Source of the DNA: JBGTLU01 sp041743935
GTDB lineage: Bacteria > Bacteroidota > Bacteroidia > Sphingobacteriales > Sphingobacteriaceae
Direction of reading: 5' to 3'
Assembly: GCA_041743935.1 (NCBI GenBank)
Contig: JBGTLU010000038.1
Span: 1-17,567 of the forward strand
DNA length: 17,567 nt
Shown: piece after piece, positions 14,542 through 17,567 of the stretch
Layout of the letters: each line of letters starts with the position of its first letter
Position numbering within the stretch: the first letter of the stretch is position 1
The notes under the pieces: generated by a model
The model's database searches: none
What the model was told of the DNA's origin: nothing
What the model saw: only the letters and a program-made list of their open reading frames with translations
Made by a program: the position numbers and the translations under genes

Positions 14542-15828
14542 TTATTCTATGCCGTATTTATCGCTAAAACGTTTGTTCAAATCCTTGTGTTTATCACTCA
14601 AAACTACTTTACGGCCATTTATAAAGGCATGCGTTACTTTGTTTCCTTTCATATCCAGGGCATCACCTTCGGAAATAAATAGGGTTGCATCTTTGCCTTG
14701 CTCCAAGGAACCTAGCATTTTATCTATCCCCAAAATTTTAGCGGAGTTTAGGGTGATGGCTGTTAAAGCTTGTTCTTTGGTTAATCCAAAACCGGCAGCT
14801 GTACCTGCCATAAAAGGCAAGTTTCTTATCTGCCAATAGCCATCTGTACTTAATGCAAACAATACTCCAGCATCCTGCAAGATTTTAGCAGATTTATACG
14901 GTAAATCGGTATCTTCATCACGACGCGCAGGTAAAGAATGGGTATCGCTTAAAATAACCGGAACATTTTTCTCTTTCAAAAATCCGGCAACATAATGAGC
15001 ATCTAAACCTCCAACTATTACGGGTTTTACCCCATGATCTAAAGCAAAATTTACGGCAGCAATTATATCTTTTGCAAAATTTACATTGATGTATAACTTG
15101 CGTGTACCATTAAATAAGGGTTTCATTGCTGCCAGTTTTGCATTCCATGCACCCGGATTCGGATTTTCTGAGTAGGCTTTTGCATCTGCAAAAAAGGATT
15201 TTATGTTATTCATAAAATTGGTGTACCGTTCCTTTTGCATTTCTGCAGTTGCGGCAAATGGGCCTCCAGCTATATTCATGCTTGGCCAATTGATGTGTAT
15301 ACCAACATCGGTACTAACCGCTGCATCTTCCCAATTCCAAGCGTCTAATTGCACTACCGACGACATGCCAGTAATTCCGGCGCCTTGTGGTGTGGTTTGC
15401 GCCAATAAAATACCGTTTGAACGTACCGTTGGGATTATTTTAGAATCGGTGTTGTAAGAAATAATGGAGCGAACATTCGGGTTGGCATCGCCGGTTTCGG
15501 CAAAATCTCTAGTTGCTCTTACAGAAGAAATTTCTACCAAACCTAAATTGGTGTTTGGTGCAATAATGCCCGGATAAACATGTTTGCCTTCGGCCCGTAT
15601 TACCTCGCAATTAGAAATATCTACTCTAGAGGTGGTTGCATCTAAAACAGCCACAATTTTACCTTTTTCAAACAAAACAATAGAGTTTTCTATCACTTTT
15701 CCATTACCTAAGTGCGCAGTGGCATTCATAATGGCAATGCATTTTTCCTGGGGTTTGCCCGGTACAGGTTGTGCTACAACTATTGCTGCAATAGCTAGTA
15801 GGTATATACTTAAAATTATTTTTTTCAT
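14542..15828 (-). CDS. Secreted amidohydrolase-like protein lacking the HxH metal motif
   Basis: This 428-aa protein has a signal peptide (about 1-19, ending VVA before Gln20). The amidohydrolase-type beta-sandwich start is IAIMNATAHLGNGKVIENSIVLFEKGKI, and the composite end is EQGKDATLFISEGDALDMKGNKVTHAFINGRKVVL. The barrel entry that is normally PGxxDxHxH reads VYPGIIAPNTNLG here: both metal-binding histidines are Asn (92 and 94) and the preceding Asp is Ala90. The late barrel Asp is kept (LSTDG, Asp349), and ILSDTHS (around residue 315) supplies another Asp-His pair. Canonical binuclear hydrolysis is therefore unlikely. It starts 11 bases after the stop of a metal-competent amidohydrolase gene, so the two are probably one operon and perhaps one complex. 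Non-enzymatic subunit or altered chemistry are the options. Confidence 0.88.
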   Translation of the reverse strand: MKKIILSIYLLAIAAIVVAQPVPGKPQEKCIAIMNATAHLGNGKVIENSIVLFEKGKIVAVLDATTSRVDISNCEVIRAEGKHVYPGIIAPNTNLGLVEISSVRATRDFAETGDANPNVRSIISYNTDSKIIPTVRSNGILLAQTTPQGAGITGMSSVVQLDAWNWEDAAVSTDVGIHINWPSMNIAGGPFAATAEMQKERYTNFMNNIKSFFADAKAYSENPNPGAWNAKLAAMKPLFNGTRKLYINVNFAKDIIAAVNFALDHGVKPVIVGGLDAHYVAGFLKEKNVPVILSDTHSLPARRDEDTDLPYKSAKILQDAGVLFALSTDGYWQIRNLPFMAGTAAGFGLTKEQALTAITLNSAKILGIDKMLGSLEQGKDATLFISEGDALDMKGNKVTHAFINGRKVVLSDKHKDLNKRFSDKYGIE

Positions 15829-15839
15829 GTCGATAATTT

Positions 15840-17567
15840 TTAATGTCTGTTTAATTCACCATGATTTAAATGGTAGTAATAATTGTAAATGAAATCATCT
15901 AATCCACCACCGAAATGGTACATGTGATCGCAATGGAATTTTGGTACTACTTCTAAAGCTGGTTTTTGTGTGCGAGCTCCTTTATTTTTAGCATCCAACA
16001 TTTTTTGGATTAAACGGGCACGCTCTTTTACAATTACTTCTCTTAACTCATTATCGCGCGCTTCATCATAATAAGCAATACCATCTACATAGGTTTGTAA
16101 AGGTTTAGCGTAGATAGATAAAGGATGATCGTTCCATAAAACAATGTCGGCATCTTTACCAACTTTTATACTTCCCACACGGTTATCAATGTGCAGCATT
16201 TTTGCCGGATTAAGGGTTACAAATTTCAAGGCATCTTCTTCGCTAATATCGCCGTATTTTATTGCCTTAGCTGCTTCTTGATTTAAACGACGAGCCATTT
16301 CGGCATCGTCAGAGTTGAATGCCGTTACTACTCCTAATTTATGCATGATAGCACCATTGTACGGAATGGCATCTTCTACTTCTACTTTGTATGCCCACCA
16401 ATCAGAAAAAGAAGAAGCGGCAATGCCTCTTTCTTTCATCTTATCGGCCACTTTATAGCCTTCCAAGATGTGAGTGAAGGTGTTTACTTTAAAGCCCATG
16501 CTATCTGCTACGTGCATAAGCATGTTTATTTCGGATTGTACGTAAGAGTGGCAGGTAATAAAACGTTTGTTGTTTAAAATCTCTACCAACACATCCAATT
16601 CTAAATCTCTACGAGGAACTAGTTTTGCTCCTTTGGTGTTGCTACGATATTCTTTCCACTGACGTTCGTATTCTTTTGCCCGTGTAAAGGCATCTACAAA
16701 AACCTGCTCAACCCCCATTCGAGTTTGAGGGAAACGAGTGGTTTGTCTATCGCCCCAATTAGATTGTTTAACGTTTTCTCCTAAAGCAAACTTGATGAAT
16801 TTATCTGCCCCTTCAAACAACATTTCGTCGGGAGATTTGCCCCAACGTAGTTTTATTAAAGCAGATCTACCGCCTATTGGGTTTGCAGAACCATGTAATA
16901 ATTGAGAGGTGGTAACTCCACCTGCTAATTGCCTATAGATGTTTATATCTTCAGAATTTAGTACATCTTCTATGTTTACTTCGGAGGTAACGGCTTGAGT
17001 GCCTTCATTTACTCCTCTGCTTATTGCAATGTGTGAGTGTTCGTCAATAATACCTGCAGTTAAATGTTTGCCCGTACCGTCTACCACTTTTGCTCCGGCA
17101 GTACTTAAGTTTTTACCTATTTGTAGAATTTTGCCGTTGGCTATCAACACATCCGTATTTTGTAAAATACCTTCTGCTTCATTCGTCCAAACCGTAGCAT
17201 TACGAATCAATACTCGTTCTTGTTTTGGTGCTTCCGTCCATCCGTAAGAGCCAAAAGGATAATTAATTGGTCCTACGTTTAAAACGTATTTGGTGTCATC
17301 TGCTTTTTTAACGGGCTCTACAAATGCTTCTTTATAATTTGCTGTCCAACTGAAAGAGGTGCCATCTGGTAAGGCGCCATCTCCTTTTAAAGTCATTGGG
17401 TTTTTGTTGAAAATATATCCCGATAAACGAATATCTCCTTTTTGCAATTTCGGAAATTCAAACGAGATGGTAAAGAAATCGGCGCGACGAGCTACGTTAG
17501 CTTTTGCTTTTAAGGTATCCATCTCCAGGTTAATTTCCGGATTATTCATATTTCCGGTAATCTTCAT
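15840..17567 (-). CDS. Amidohydrolase, 5' end beyond window
   Basis: 575 residues are visible. The frame reaches the window edge, and the edge Met sits in what looks like mid-protein sequence, so the true N-terminus lies outside. Residues 1-110 are a beta-rich segment. The amidohydrolase domain starts at about 118 (VLIRNATVWTNEAEGILQNTDVLI written in part) and runs to about 500. Metal ligands are present: His177 and His179 in IIDEHSH, His340 in TCHSY, His366 in FTHILEG and Asp420 in FNSDD. The usual end motif VGSIKVGKDADIVLWNDHPL is present. This pattern fits imidazolonepropionase-like or prolidase-like secreted metal hydrolases; the substrate is unknown. The C-terminus (about 535-575) is rich in His and Tyr, with HCDHMYHF and HLNHGELNRH. 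The next gene, lacking HxH, follows after 11 bases. Confidence 0.88.
   Translation of the reverse strand: MKITGNMNNPEINLEMDTLKAKANVARRADFFTISFEFPKLQKGDIRLSGYIFNKNPMTLKGDGALPDGTSFSWTANYKEAFVEPVKKADDTKYVLNVGPINYPFGSYGWTEAPKQERVLIRNATVWTNEAEGILQNTDVLIANGKILQIGKNLSTAGAKVVDGTGKHLTAGIIDEHSHIAISRGVNEGTQAVTSEVNIEDVLNSEDINIYRQLAGGVTTSQLLHGSANPIGGRSALIKLRWGKSPDEMLFEGADKFIKFALGENVKQSNWGDRQTTRFPQTRMGVEQVFVDAFTRAKEYERQWKEYRSNTKGAKLVPRRDLELDVLVEILNNKRFITCHSYVQSEINMLMHVADSMGFKVNTFTHILEGYKVADKMKERGIAASSFSDWWAYKVEVEDAIPYNGAIMHKLGVVTAFNSDDAEMARRLNQEAAKAIKYGDISEEDALKFVTLNPAKMLHIDNRVGSIKVGKDADIVLWNDHPLSIYAKPLQTYVDGIAYYDEARDNELREVIVKERARLIQKMLDAKNKGARTQKPALEVVPKFHCDHMYHFGGGLDDFIYNYYYHLNHGELNRH

Noticed and set aside
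14382..14567. Plus-strand ORF of 61 aa after the second receiver
   Set aside because: It runs through the perfect terminator stem and into the amidohydrolase 3' end; composition is not protein-like.

Overview
The window looks like part of a Bacteroidota chromosome. Grounds are the AT-rich DNA, the near absence of Shine-Dalgarno sequences, and several protein types typical of that phylum: a DUF4369-like N-terminus on a TlpA-type thioredoxin, a free-standing Reg_prop-like propeller lipoprotein, multi-PAS kinases with an SHNLRAP H-box and stand-alone receivers, and large secreted amidohydrolases. No rRNA, tRNA, CRISPR array or transposase gene is visible.

Region 1 (about 1-5960) is an accessory array. 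Six small genes lie in one orientation: a lipoprotein, a secreted TlpA-like thioredoxin, a small membrane protein, a seven-repeat propeller lipoprotein, a TfoX N-terminal-domain protein and a secreted repeat protein. Four are exported or lipid-anchored. The first four are separated by long imperfect palindromes that begin with TAAC (or CAAC) a few bases after a stop codon and end with GTTA shortly before the next gene. This one-gene, one-palindrome layout resembles an integron cassette array, but the ends do not fit the classical attC consensus and no integrase is present. A fifth palindrome has lost its GTTA end and runs into a second repeat type, which flanks the TfoX gene as direct copies. 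A third short hairpin repeat occurs on both sides of the last gene and inside one palindrome. This array is the most novel-looking part of the window.

Region 2 (5979-8008) holds a beheaded histidine kinase (ATPase domain only, minus strand) at the array border. A tight two-gene unit follows: a membrane-anchored SIMPL (DUF541) protein and a TMEM175/DUF1211-family channel-like protein, one base apart.

Region 3 (8324-14360) carries two consecutive kinase-receiver pairs that arose by tandem duplication. The first kinase (1061 aa) has a coiled coil, GAF, four PAS domains, HisKA and HATPase. The second (594 aa) keeps only the last two PAS domains and the kinase core behind an unrelated N-terminus, and has Gly to Cys in its G1 box. 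Each is followed by a receiver-only response regulator. The likely signal route is kinase to receiver, with an unknown output.

Region 4 (14493-17567) begins with a strong terminator hairpin between convergent units. Two minus-strand amidohydrolase genes, 11 bp apart, complete the window. The upstream one (5' end outside the window) keeps its metal ligands. The downstream secreted one has Asn in place of both histidines of the HxH motif and is probably a non-catalytic or altered partner.
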